From contig NZ_JAHKQO010000022.1 in the NCBI RefSeq assembly GCF_018861065.1, positions 62,001 through 126,000 of the forward strand: a stretch of 64,000 nucleotides of DNA, in the 5' to 3' direction. The position numbers and the translations under genes were made by a program. This DNA is from Paraglaciecola arctica. Its GTDB lineage: Bacteria > Pseudomonadota > Gammaproteobacteria > Enterobacterales > Alteromonadaceae. A model generated the notes under the pieces. It was not told the origin of the DNA. It did not search any database and saw only the letters and a program-made list of their open reading frames with translations. Shown here in pieces: positions 42,324 through 50,669 of the stretch; position 1 is the stretch's first letter; every line of letters begins with the position of its first letter.

Positions 42324-43343
42324 TCATTTAAATGCACTTAAAGATAATAATCTACTTTGAAGCTGTTTTTCCATTTCTGCACATTTAATCAATACATCGC
42401 TGATATCCTGCAGCGAGATTGACTTCCTATCTTTACAAAATAACACTGCTTGTACAGCAAAACTGCGCCATTGATCGCCAATTTCAGTGACAAATTGTGA
42501 CAACTCAAATAACTCAGAGTCACCTGTTAATTTTGAAGATTCATCCAAAAAACTAGCAAATATAAACCTAAATCCAGCCCCACCTGTACCAATCTCTTCT
42601 TGCATACGCACTATATGCCCTAAGTATAGACGCGCGTATTTACTCGGCTTATTTTCAAGCTCTACAATCTTTTTTGCTAAGTAATGAATGCCTTTAACCC
42701 CAAAGAAGGGGATTCCCGGAATAGGTATGCCATTCATCATTTTCGCAGTTTTTTTGATGGCCTTATAAATTTGCGGTGCCAAGTCTATATTGTCGGGGAT
42801 TTCTCCGAGAATATACATCAGACCCTTAGGTGCTAGTGCGCCCTTTGCAAATCGAGCACGCTCAAGATCCTCCGGAGAGCAGGTCACGACTTCTTCAAAC
42901 ACAGGATCACTGATGAGGTAGTCACCCTGTTGATTTTTTCCATACACAGTAAGGTTGTGCGCATTGAAATGAAACCGCATATCTTCAGGAAAATAAGGCA
43001 ACCAATAGACCGAAGTTTGCAAACCTACAATATGCCCTTCTTCCAGTGCCTTATCTAATGCTTGCATACCTTTTGGGGGGCTAGAGAATCTTTGGCTCAT
43101 AAGTTCAATATTGAGCTTTTTTGCAACCGATTTGATAATGCTTTTAGGCGGCATACGGTAAGCGATTAACGGCAAACCGGCCATTTTAACAAAAGGCAAA
43201 TACGCAAAAGTTAGCGCTGATGCTAAGCCGAAAGCCATAGGTTCACTCATGGCAAAACCTTTACTACTCAACATGTTAGATACTACGCCTGTTTCACAAT
43301 GAGAAGATTGCTGGTGTCGCAGATGATTAACTATTTCACTCAT
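42324..43343 (-). CDS. BtrH-like (BtrH_N/DUF4872) acyltransferase candidate
   Basis: The 339-residue product matches the BtrH N-terminal family: HCETGVVSNML with Cys16 after SSH, YWLPYFPEDMRFHFNAHNLT, then YLISDPVFEEVV, followed by a helical DUF4872-type domain. BtrH of butirosin synthesis moves an acyl group from an ACP to an acceptor; Cys16, the His of NAHNL and the Asp of SDP would make a triad. Beside darA/darB it is the best candidate for joining the polyene acyl-ACP to the resorcinol hydroxyl. That is inference. It overlaps the preceding gene by 4 bp. Confidence 0.82.
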   Translation of the reverse strand: MSEIVNHLRHQQSSHCETGVVSNMLSSKGFAMSEPMAFGLASALTFAYLPFVKMAGLPLIAYRMPPKSIIKSVAKKLNIELMSQRFSSPPKGMQALDKALEEGHIVGLQTSVYWLPYFPEDMRFHFNAHNLTVYGKNQQGDYLISDPVFEEVVTCSPEDLERARFAKGALAPKGLMYILGEIPDNIDLAPQIYKAIKKTAKMMNGIPIPGIPFFGVKGIHYLAKKIVELENKPSKYARLYLGHIVRMQEEIGTGGAGFRFIFASFLDESSKLTGDSELFELSQFVTEIGDQWRSFAVQAVLFCKDRKSISLQDISDVLIKCAEMEKQLQSRLLSLSAFK

Positions 43344-43744
43344 GGTTTTTCAGGGACTCTGGTTAATTGTTCTGTAGTAATCGAAAATGTTGCTGCATAA
43401 ATTTTGAGTTTTCGTTGGCTTAACCGGTTAAATGTCTGTGGCACAAGGTGACGACGAATTTGCCATTGGAAAAAGCCAGTAGCTTGAGATAAGGAAGTGA
43501 TATCCAGGCGATGTTTACACATGTGGTATGCCAGTGCTGAAGTTTTACCAGAATGGTAATCTTCGATGGCGTCAATTGTTTGTTGTTTAAGCTCATCCAC
43601 TGCCATCTGGGTCGCAAAGTTTTCAATTTCCCAGCCACTAGATTGAATACCTGTATAGTGACCATTGTCTTCTACTGCATAAAGCAACTTCTTATGGCCG
43701 CTATAACTGGGGCTGTTATCTTGAGGAACCTGTTTGGCTTTCAT
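43340..43744 (-). CDS. Small protein of unknown function with a helix-turn-helix-like segment
   Basis: The 134-residue protein has no signal or membrane helix. Its C-terminal half, ITSLSQATGFFQWQIRRHLV and FNRLSQRKLKIYAATFSIT, looks like a compact helical DNA-binding or protein-binding domain, in the style of an XRE-type helix-turn-helix. I do not recognise the family with certainty. It sits between darB (4-bp gap) and the BtrH-like gene (4-bp overlap), so it is co-translated with the dar genes and could be a cluster regulator or an accessory subunit. Confidence 0.72.
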   Translation of the reverse strand: MKAKQVPQDNSPSYSGHKKLLYAVEDNGHYTGIQSSGWEIENFATQMAVDELKQQTIDAIEDYHSGKTSALAYHMCKHRLDITSLSQATGFFQWQIRRHLVPQTFNRLSQRKLKIYAATFSITTEQLTRVPEKP

Positions 43745-43748
43745 GTAT

Positions 43749-44894
43749 TTATACTACCGTTAGTTGCATAAATGCACTGGAAAACCTGCCACTTTCAGGG
43801 ATGTAACACAATATTTTCTGTCCGGCTTGTATAGGACGTGTTTTAAACAACTCTTCAAGCATAATCAAAATTGACGCTGAACCGGTATTTCCCTTTTCAC
43901 TTAAATTGGTAAACCATTTTTCATAGGGTAATTCAAAGTCAATATTGACTAGTGATTGGTACACTTTCTCGCGAAAATACGCTGATGAGTAATGGGGCAG
44001 AAAATAATCGTAGTCGTCTGCATTTAACTGACGTTTAGCCACTATACGTTTAAGGGTTTCTTCTACCGTAATGCGCACTACGTTGTCGTTTAACAGTCGC
44101 ACATCTTGTTTGACTGAAAAAACTGCTTGTTGGCCTCTCTCTTCACTGTTGTATGTGGTCCAACTTTTTAATTTGCCTTCTACTTTTTCTGCACCTGCAT
44201 ACATACAGGCTTCTAGTTCATTGGCAAAAGAAAAGCTATCAATCCAATCCAAACGCAAAGACAGTCCATCGGGATTGGGTTGATCAGTTACCAAGGCTGC
44301 TCCTGCCCCGTCTGATAACATCCATCTAAGAAAGTCTTTTTCAAAGGCCATTTCTGGGTGTTGTGCCAATGAGTCGATTTTATGCTGGCGCTCGGCCTCA
44401 AAATTCCGGGCATGCATCACCGCTGAGGCTAACTCACTGGCTACTACTACACTTTTACGACTTTCACCGGATTTGATATTGAGATAGGCGTATTTAAGGG
44501 CGGTGACACCACACAAACACACCCCTGAAGTTGATACAATTTCACAGGGAGGATTATTAAGTTCACCATGCACCATGGCGCCGTGGTTAGGCATTAGTTG
44601 ATCAGGGATCGACGAAGAAGCCACTAAAGTGTCTATGTCTTGCATTTCACTGTCTTCGTTAAACAAGCCTCGCACAGCTTGCGCGGCTAAAGCAGCATTA
44701 GTGTAATTTTGTTTTCCTGTTTCTGGGTCGATGGCATAGTAACGTTGTTTGATGCCATTACTTCTCAAGATTACAGCGCGGGCACGTGACTTCACCCCGC
44801 CTACTTTACCCAAAATATCTTCCATTTGATTATTGTTGACTACAGTATTAGGCAGAGCAACAGACAAGTTGTTGATGTAAACGTGTTTTGTCAT
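43749..44894 (-). CDS. darB: DarB, beta-ketoacyl synthase III-like enzyme for dialkylresorcinol
   Basis: DarB makes the second beta-keto chain and, with DarA, the ring of dialkylresorcinols. The 381-residue product has the N-terminal KRXRAVILRSNGIKQRYYA-like region (RARAVILRSNGIKQRYYAID) typical of DarB. The active-site Cys is in SGVCLCGVTALKYA (Cys126, possibly Cys128). The other two residues of the Cys-His-Asn triad are His301 (FLPHYSS) and Asn336 (SEKGNTGSAS). It starts 7 bp after the darA stop. Confidence 0.9.
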   Translation of the reverse strand: MTKHVYINNLSVALPNTVVNNNQMEDILGKVGGVKSRARAVILRSNGIKQRYYAIDPETGKQNYTNAALAAQAVRGLFNEDSEMQDIDTLVASSSIPDQLMPNHGAMVHGELNNPPCEIVSTSGVCLCGVTALKYAYLNIKSGESRKSVVVASELASAVMHARNFEAERQHKIDSLAQHPEMAFEKDFLRWMLSDGAGAALVTDQPNPDGLSLRLDWIDSFSFANELEACMYAGAEKVEGKLKSWTTYNSEERGQQAVFSVKQDVRLLNDNVVRITVEETLKRIVAKRQLNADDYDYFLPHYSSAYFREKVYQSLVNIDFELPYEKWFTNLSEKGNTGSASILIMLEELFKTRPIQAGQKILCYIPESGRFSSAFMQLTVV

Positions 44895-44901
44895 TGATTA
44901 A

Positions 44902-45816
44902 TTATTCTCCTGAAGGCTCTGCATAATACTTCTTTTGTTCCGTAATTTTGGTTCGTGTTAATGGTGAGATAAGTTTCTTAATCAGTGCGCTTATAGGTAC
45001 AACTGTTAGAATCAGAGTCAATAAAAATACCACGTACACCGTCAATCCAAGGGCTCTTCGGGTGCTTTGTTGTGGACCAATTTTGCGCAGTATTTTTGAC
45101 CAGATACCAAAACTATGATTAGCCATTCTTTCACTAGCGATTAGTTTTTCATTGATGGTAACGGCCGATAATCCCTTAAACATGCTTTGAGATAAAGGAG
45201 TGGGGTCATTCTCAAGTCGACTTTTAATTGCTACACCGAAACGTTCGGCATCAGCAATGTCTTGGTCAGATACACCGGCAGCTGGCACCCAAGAAAGAGG
45301 CTTTTTGTTGCCAGTTAACATCCACAATGGTGTGGCTAGAAAGCTGAAAAATGCACCGCAATCATCACTTAGTACTACATTGTCCAACAACTTAGCTTGT
45401 AATTTCGATAACTGTGCTTTGACTTTTTCTTGCGCCATTAGCCACATACCGCGGCAGCCTATAACAGTGATAACTGGAGTGTCAGCTAACAACGATTTCG
45501 CCTGTGAACTTTGTAAAAAAGTTGCAATGGGTAATGAAGGTGATAAAAACCACACCTGATAGGACAAAATGACTAGGTCATATTGTTGGTATTTGGGAGT
45601 GATAGGTTTTAGTTCCACAGGTTCCATAGCCACTGTTTCAGGAAAAATCCTAAAAAATTGCAGAAACGGCCAAGGAAACGGGAATGGTTTAGCCGGCTCT
45701 ACGTTAACGACTTCGAATTCTATTTGTTCACTTTGGGTAATTGGCTGACTAATAGATTGTAATATTCGAGAGAGTTGACCGGTTTGAGAGTAGTTAATTG
45801 CAAGCACTTTACGCAT
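44902..45816 (-). CDS. darA: DarA, dialkylresorcinol condensing enzyme
   Basis: DarA catalyses the cyclising condensation that forms the resorcinol ring from two beta-keto acyl chains supplied with DarB. The 304-residue product has a flavodoxin-like N-terminus, VLAINYSQTGQLSRILQSI. LVILSYQVWFLSPSLP and VITVIGCRGMWLMAQEKV follow, all family features. Residues about 256-280 (LGLTVYVVFLLTLILTVVPI) form one membrane helix, followed by a basic tail, so the enzyme is probably anchored to the inner membrane. It begins a minus-strand operon, divergent from the DUF2141 gene. Confidence 0.88.
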   Translation of the reverse strand: MRKVLAINYSQTGQLSRILQSISQPITQSEQIEFEVVNVEPAKPFPFPWPFLQFFRIFPETVAMEPVELKPITPKYQQYDLVILSYQVWFLSPSLPIATFLQSSQAKSLLADTPVITVIGCRGMWLMAQEKVKAQLSKLQAKLLDNVVLSDDCGAFFSFLATPLWMLTGNKKPLSWVPAAGVSDQDIADAERFGVAIKSRLENDPTPLSQSMFKGLSAVTINEKLIASERMANHSFGIWSKILRKIGPQQSTRRALGLTVYVVFLLTLILTVVPISALIKKLISPLTRTKITEQKKYYAEPSGE

Positions 45817-45897
45817 AAATAGAGGGCCAGTTTGTCCTTCAACAAGTTAGCCGTTAGTATACCTATTAACGATTATTTGTGAACCCTGAGACAAAGT

Positions 45898-46374
45898 GTG
45901 TTGAAGAATAAATATTTTTTAGTGAGTTTTTTATGGGCACTTTTGAATATGCCAAGTGCACTCGCAGAAGCATTGACTATAGAAATCCAAGGTCATGACA
46001 ACAAACCCGGGCAACTTCATATAGCCGTTTATCAAGTCAAAGAGGCACTAACTGACCAATTAAAATGGGATGATTTGGAGTTAGTACATAAACTGACTGA
46101 ACTCGTGGATGAGGGCCAGGCACAACAGCCAAAGGTTAAATTGATAATAAACGATCTAACCTTTGGTTTAACCTGTATTCGTGTGTATTTGGACTTAAAC
46201 AATAATCAAACATTGGAGCGTTCTTCAATGGGGATCCCACTGGAACCTGTAGGTTTTAGTAATAATCCTTCACTATTTAAGGGAGAACCAATACCTCTCG
46301 ATAGTTGTTTTTTGTTGCAACAAGGCAGCAATACTCAAAACATTAAACTCAAACATCATAAAAAGCGAAAATGA
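45898..46374 (+). CDS. DUF2141-like secreted protein
   Basis: The 158-residue product begins from a GTG at 45898 with a signal peptide (VLKNKYFLVSFLWALLNMPS, ending SALAEA). The mature part fits the DUF2141 family of exported beta-sandwich proteins: GQLHIAVYQVKEAL and LTCIRVYLDLNNNQTLERSS. It lies alone on the plus strand, divergent from darA by 81 bp, and its stop is 19 bp from the convergent stop of the next gene. Its function is unknown; a link to product binding at the cell surface is guesswork. Confidence 0.75.
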   Translation: MLKNKYFLVSFLWALLNMPSALAEALTIEIQGHDNKPGQLHIAVYQVKEALTDQLKWDDLELVHKLTELVDEGQAQQPKVKLIINDLTFGLTCIRVYLDLNNNQTLERSSMGIPLEPVGFSNNPSLFKGEPIPLDSCFLLQQGSNTQNIKLKHHKKRK

Positions 46375-46393
46375 AAGTTTAAGCAATATTCAG

Positions 46394-46990
46394 TTATAAA
46401 TTAACATCAACTACCGCTGGCAAATCAATAGTGGCAAGAGAACTGAGCTGACTTAAGTCTTGCAGTTTGGGATAGATGTTATGTTGTGCTTGGGGAGCGC
46501 CTAATAATAAAGCGTGGCAGACTCGTTCTAATTCGGTTTCTTGCCAAATTAGTAATATTACTGCCGCTTCCACGTCTGCATTGGTTTCTAGAGCACTAAG
46601 CATTAAACTTTTCTTTAAGGCATCTGTATCAGCACCAATGAATAAATTGCTACCGCCTATGGAAAACTCTTTGGCAATATAAAAATTCGCAGCATTGCCT
46701 ACTGTAGCTACAAAGTCTAAAGGGCGAATCGCACGATTCTGCTTTAAGTCGAGTAACATTTGCTGAATTAATTCGATAGAAAAATACTGGGCACAACTTA
46801 TTAAAGAGTATTTTTTGAAGTCAAGATTTTTTGTGCCTAGCTCTGCTACCGCCCCTAAAGCACACAAGGTAAAATTATCCAAACGTCGCACAGCTACCGC
46901 ATATTTTTGTTTGATTTGCTGGCGCAAACTTTTATTGTCGAGTGCGCGACTATGAGTAAAACAGGCATAGTTATATAAAGTAATTTGCAT
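46394..46990 (-). CDS. Second chain-length-factor-like ketosynthase homologue
   Basis: The 198-residue protein is a reduced thiolase-fold ketosynthase relative, without the active-site Cys: the corresponding segment reads FVATVGNAANFYIAKEFSIG, resembling the HNAAAGLFSIF region of the factor at 29689. A short glycine-poor C-terminus follows (EAAVILLIWQETELERVC). Its start lies 2 bp after the neighbouring KS stop. I infer it is the non-catalytic partner of that KS, giving the cluster a second KS/factor pair. Confidence 0.75.
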   Translation of the reverse strand: MQITLYNYACFTHSRALDNKSLRQQIKQKYAVAVRRLDNFTLCALGAVAELGTKNLDFKKYSLISCAQYFSIELIQQMLLDLKQNRAIRPLDFVATVGNAANFYIAKEFSIGGSNLFIGADTDALKKSLMLSALETNADVEAAVILLIWQETELERVCHALLLGAPQAQHNIYPKLQDLSQLSSLATIDLPAVVDVNL

Positions 46991-46992
46991 GA

Positions 46993-48114
46993 TTAAATTG
47001 TCTCCAATACTAGAGCTGCATTATTGCCACCAAACCCACAGTGATTAATCAATATATGCTTAAAACTCTTGATTGCCTTATCTGCTTCAGCAAAAGGTAA
47101 CAAGATACTTTGCGGATGTTCTGACACGTAACTCGGTACGGGAAGTGTTTCTTGAGTCAGTAAATAATCCAATAATGCCAATTCAATTACACCACATGCC
47201 CCTAGGGTATGACCGATAAAAGGCTTTAGGGCCAAAACAGGGGGAAGGTCGTCAAAGTAATTGTTGAACGCGTTAAATTCAGCAAGGTCATTGTTGTATG
47301 TGGCTGTACCATGTACTTTAACTAAGTTTATGTTTTTTGGGTTTAATCCAGATTTTGTAATGGCTTGGTTGATTACAGTGGTTATATGGCTACCATCTTC
47401 AACTGTCATGGTAAGGCTTGATGTATCACAAGCAGAGTCACTTTCTAGTATTTGATAACATTGTTTTTTCGAAGGTTTGTTTTCGGACAATAATAGTGCC
47501 CCTATACCCTCACCTAATATTAGCCCTTGACGCTTTTCATGGAAGGCTAAAAGCTGCTCAGAACTAAGTAAATCTAAAGAATGGAACCCTGCAGTAGTTA
47601 ACTTATTATAAAACTCACAACCTACAACAATAACTTGTTTGATTGCCGTTTGTTCGAGTAATTTTTTGCCGTATGACACTGCATTTATACTGGCGGTACA
47701 AGCGGTATTGACTACTAGGTTATAGGGGTGCAACCCAAAATATTGTTGCAAATATTGACTCAGGCGATCAATTTTAGGTAATCCTAATGCTTTGTCCTGA
47801 GATGGGGTCAAAGTACCTATATCCAAAGATGTGGAGCCTAAAAGAAGCGCCGTTTGCGCAAGGTCACTTGATGTTAACTCGCTATTGTCAATTAACTGCT
47901 GGAATACGGATGTCAAACTACTAAACAGCCTAGCTTCGCTGCTGTCCAATGGTATCTGATGCATCGCAAAAAAATGTATATATTGCGGGTCATCCTCAAT
48001 GTTTGTAGTCACCTCTAGGCGAGTGTTTGGCACAGTAGAAAACCTAAGAGAGGGATCCAAATAACTATTACCACAGGCGCTATGACTGACACTGGAATGA
48101 ATATATACCGCCAC
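46993..48114 (-). CDS. Beta-ketoacyl-ACP synthase, second set
   Basis: I chose the GTG at 48114, one base after the ACP stop; the frame is also open to a TTG at 48153, inside the ACP gene, so the start is uncertain. The KS of about 373 residues has the active-site block VVNTACTASINAVSYGKKLL, histidine blocks VHGTATYNNDLAE and PFIGHTLGACGVIE, and FGGNNAALVLE at the end. It is a full catalytic KS, distinct from the two arylpolyene KSs. With its ACP and factor-like partner it may build the acyl chain for DarB/DarA. Confidence 0.88.
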   Translation of the reverse strand: MAVYIHSSVSHSACGNSYLDPSLRFSTVPNTRLEVTTNIEDDPQYIHFFAMHQIPLDSSEARLFSSLTSVFQQLIDNSELTSSDLAQTALLLGSTSLDIGTLTPSQDKALGLPKIDRLSQYLQQYFGLHPYNLVVNTACTASINAVSYGKKLLEQTAIKQVIVVGCEFYNKLTTAGFHSLDLLSSEQLLAFHEKRQGLILGEGIGALLLSENKPSKKQCYQILESDSACDTSSLTMTVEDGSHITTVINQAITKSGLNPKNINLVKVHGTATYNNDLAEFNAFNNYFDDLPPVLALKPFIGHTLGACGVIELALLDYLLTQETLPVPSYVSEHPQSILLPFAEADKAIKSFKHILINHCGFGGNNAALVLETI

Positions 48115-48115
48115 G

Positions 48116-48391
48116 TTATTTAGCTGGCCCAACAGTTTGGATATATTCGACAATACTATTAATGGATTGTAAGTGTTTACGAGACTCTTTCGAGCCCTCT
48201 ACCTTTATGCCAAAGTGCTCTTTTAATACTAAGGCAAGTTGTAGTGCGTCGAGGGAATCTAAGCCTACTTTAGACTTATTACCAAATAATGGCTCATCGT
48301 CCTCGATATCTTCCCAAGTCATATCATCTTCTTTGTCACATTCGACCACTATCAATTGTTTTAATTGTGTTTTTAGTTCTTCTAATTCCAT
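48116..48391 (-). CDS. Acyl carrier protein, second set
   Basis: The 91-residue protein has the carrier motif SKVGLDSLDALQLALVLKEH, with the modification Ser near residue 46. Its sequence is closer to the ACP at 30668 (GLGLDSIDALELG) than to the others. It overlaps the ABC permease stop by 10 bp and precedes the KS, so ABC exporter, ACP, KS and factor form one operon. It probably serves the KS beside it. Confidence 0.9.
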   Translation of the reverse strand: MELEELKTQLKQLIVVECDKEDDMTWEDIEDDEPLFGNKSKVGLDSLDALQLALVLKEHFGIKVEGSKESRKHLQSINSIVEYIQTVGPAK

Positions 48392-49536
48392 GAAAGCTCC
48401 CTTAGGCGACGCTTAAATAATAGCGCTGATATTGTAAGTGAAATTGATGCAAATACTGCAAGATAGATAAAACTCATCCAATGATCATCACTAAATTGAC
48501 CATACATAGTGCCTTTAACCAGTTGGGCTGACCAATACATAGGTGAAAACTGGGCAATGTGTTGCAGGGTTGTTGGCATGATATCAAGCGGCACCATAAA
48601 CCCACTCAATGCCGCCATGATAATATTCACGCCACCACCAAGCACAATTGCTTGTTCAAAGCTGCGTACCAATGAAGCAATAATTGAGGCAAAACTGACA
48701 GCGGCTAAGCATACAATTAAGGCTGTACTCAATAGTTCCCACAAATGGTTGTAAGGCACTGGAGGCTGTTCAATTAATAGCGGTATTAGGCGCCAGCCAA
48801 TTAAACTTAGAAGTAAAAACTGGCCCACGCTAAATAGGTAAAAGGCCAACAATTTGACTAAAAAGTAGTGATGCAAATTGAGAGGAAAAGTCTTTAATCT
48901 GATTAAGGTGCCATTTTGTACTTCATTCAACAGAGTGACAGAAATAGGTAATACAATAAAATAAATTCCAAAAATTAACCAAGACGGCACACTATAACTG
49001 ATAACTGGAAGTGACGAGTTGTTGTTAGTAACGTGAATATATTGGGAAGTGTCGGTTTGCTGGTTAATTTGTGACATTTGTTTATCTAGGGGTAATCCTT
49101 CATCAATTTCACCAGTATCAAGCATATACATATGTAGCTTTAATCGCGCAAAGGAAAGTTGTATATGTTGGCTCAGCAACGCTTGAATTGCAGGGGAGGT
49201 TGCAGAGCTATATTCGATTTGAATCAATGGATGTTGTTGATTAGAAAACAGCTGCTGTTTTAAGTTTGACTCAAGAACCAAGCTGGCGTTTGCCTTGGGC
49301 ATTTCCGGATGCAATCGGTAACCAAAATGAGTAAGATATTGTCCAAACAAGATCTGTTCGAATTCATTATTTGTCTTAAATTCGACCTGAAGGTTTTGGA
49401 TCATATCTTCTTGACGTTCACTCATGGCAAAGGTCATTATCAACATAAAAACAACAGGCATCAGCAATAAAACCGCGACACTATGTAGATCGCTAAACAC
49501 CAATATAAATTCCTTTTTAATACTCTGTACTATCAT
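48382..49536 (-). CDS. ABC-2 type transporter permease
   Basis: The 384-residue protein has the ABC-2 layout: one helix near residues 17-36 (VAVLLLMPVVFMLIMTFAMS) and a long extracytoplasmic domain to about residue 185. Five more helices follow (WLIFGIYFIVLPISVTLLNE; FLLLSLIGWRLIPLLIEQ; MAALSGFMVPLDIMPTTL; AVFASISLTISALLF). It works with the ATPase encoded just upstream (20-bp overlap). Dialkylresorcinol clusters often hold such a transporter; its substrate here is unproven. Confidence 0.9.
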   Translation of the reverse strand: MIVQSIKKEFILVFSDLHSVAVLLLMPVVFMLIMTFAMSERQEDMIQNLQVEFKTNNEFEQILFGQYLTHFGYRLHPEMPKANASLVLESNLKQQLFSNQQHPLIQIEYSSATSPAIQALLSQHIQLSFARLKLHMYMLDTGEIDEGLPLDKQMSQINQQTDTSQYIHVTNNNSSLPVISYSVPSWLIFGIYFIVLPISVTLLNEVQNGTLIRLKTFPLNLHHYFLVKLLAFYLFSVGQFLLLSLIGWRLIPLLIEQPPVPYNHLWELLSTALIVCLAAVSFASIIASLVRSFEQAIVLGGGVNIIMAALSGFMVPLDIMPTTLQHIAQFSPMYWSAQLVKGTMYGQFSDDHWMSFIYLAVFASISLTISALLFKRRLRELSWN

Positions 49537-50440
49537 TTTCTTCCATATGATTTAAGTAATATTGGGTTAATGAGGTTTGATCATAGTGAATGTTGAGAAT
49601 TGGCAGTTGACTGTTACCAATCAAAGCGAGCATCGTCAGTAATTCTTCTGATGTTTCAATATAGGCTGTAACTTTGGCCTCTTTACATTCGACTTTGATG
49701 GGCAAGGCGTGAAACTGCTTAGTCCAATTCTCAGAAAGTGCTGTAGCAAATGTGATAGTTATAAATTTTTGCTGTGTATTTAAGCTTAGATAGTTAGCTT
49801 TTCCTCGAGTTAGCATGACTACTTGGTCACATATATCTTGCACTTCTGTCAACAAATGAGAAGTGTAAACAATGGTTTTTCCTTGATTCTTCAGTGACTT
49901 AAGTAGTGTCAGGATAGCGCTTCTTGAAATCGGATCAACACCCACAGTTGGTTCGTCTAAATAAAGTATTTGAGGATCTTTTAACAACGCGATCGCCAAG
50001 TTTAATCTACGCTTGTATCCCCCTGAAAGAAGCTTAGCCTTTTGAGTGCTGACCTGTTGTAGTTGGCATTGCTGCATAACACTCTGCACTTTTATTTTGC
50101 CCTTAGTGTTAGTTAAACCACACAAACTAACGAAATATTCTAAATTCTGTAAAACGCTCAATTGAGGATAGAAAGCATATTCTTGGGGCACTAAGGCTAC
50201 ATTTTCTTGTACAAATTTAGACAAGGTTGTTTTTTCGTTTTGGCCAAAATGTAGCGTACCTGAAGTTGGTATCAATAAACCTGATAATATCGATAAAAGA
50301 GTAGATTTTCCTGCTCCATTTGGGCCTATCAAACCTAGGCATTGTCCAGCGTCTAGATTAATATTAACGTCTTGAAGTGCGGGGACCGAAGAATTTGCAT
50401 AACGATATCCGAGATCCGTTACTTTAAATGCTGACATCAT
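49517..50440 (-). CDS. ABC transporter ATP-binding protein
   Basis: The 307-residue ATPase has Walker A GPNGAGKSTLL, the signature LLSGGYKRRLNLAIAL, Walker B ILYLDEPTVGVD and a switch His (TSHLLTEV). A C-terminal extension of about 90 residues follows the nucleotide-binding domain, as in ABC-2 exporter ATPases of the CcmA/NodI type. It pairs with the permease at 48382. It opens the minus-strand operon that includes the second ACP/KS set, divergent from the hydrolase gene. Confidence 0.92.
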   Translation of the reverse strand: MMSAFKVTDLGYRYANSSVPALQDVNINLDAGQCLGLIGPNGAGKSTLLSILSGLLIPTSGTLHFGQNEKTTLSKFVQENVALVPQEYAFYPQLSVLQNLEYFVSLCGLTNTKGKIKVQSVMQQCQLQQVSTQKAKLLSGGYKRRLNLAIALLKDPQILYLDEPTVGVDPISRSAILTLLKSLKNQGKTIVYTSHLLTEVQDICDQVVMLTRGKANYLSLNTQQKFITITFATALSENWTKQFHALPIKVECKEAKVTAYIETSEELLTMLALIGNSQLPILNIHYDQTSLTQYYLNHMEENDSTEY

Positions 50441-50669
50441 GTCTCAGTAGGATATTTAAATTCTGAGGTTGTGATTGCGCTTGATTGATTCATTTCAGAT
50501 TGTGGCATATTGGTTTCATCTACAACTTAAGATAATTGCTAATCAAAGTTATATTACGTTAAATTTTGCGGCACTGTAAGTGTTTAAAATAATTGTACAA
50601 TTCAGCGTTGGTCTGCTTTGTGGCAAGGGAAACACTTTAATTGGAATTTTTAGCTGACTAAGGGCGTGA

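Noticed and set aside
46394-46990. Pseudogene of a ketosynthase
   Set aside because: The short length and missing Cys could suggest decay, but the frame is intact, it is tightly coupled to the neighbouring KS, and chain-length-factor-like proteins of this size exist in such clusters (see 29689).
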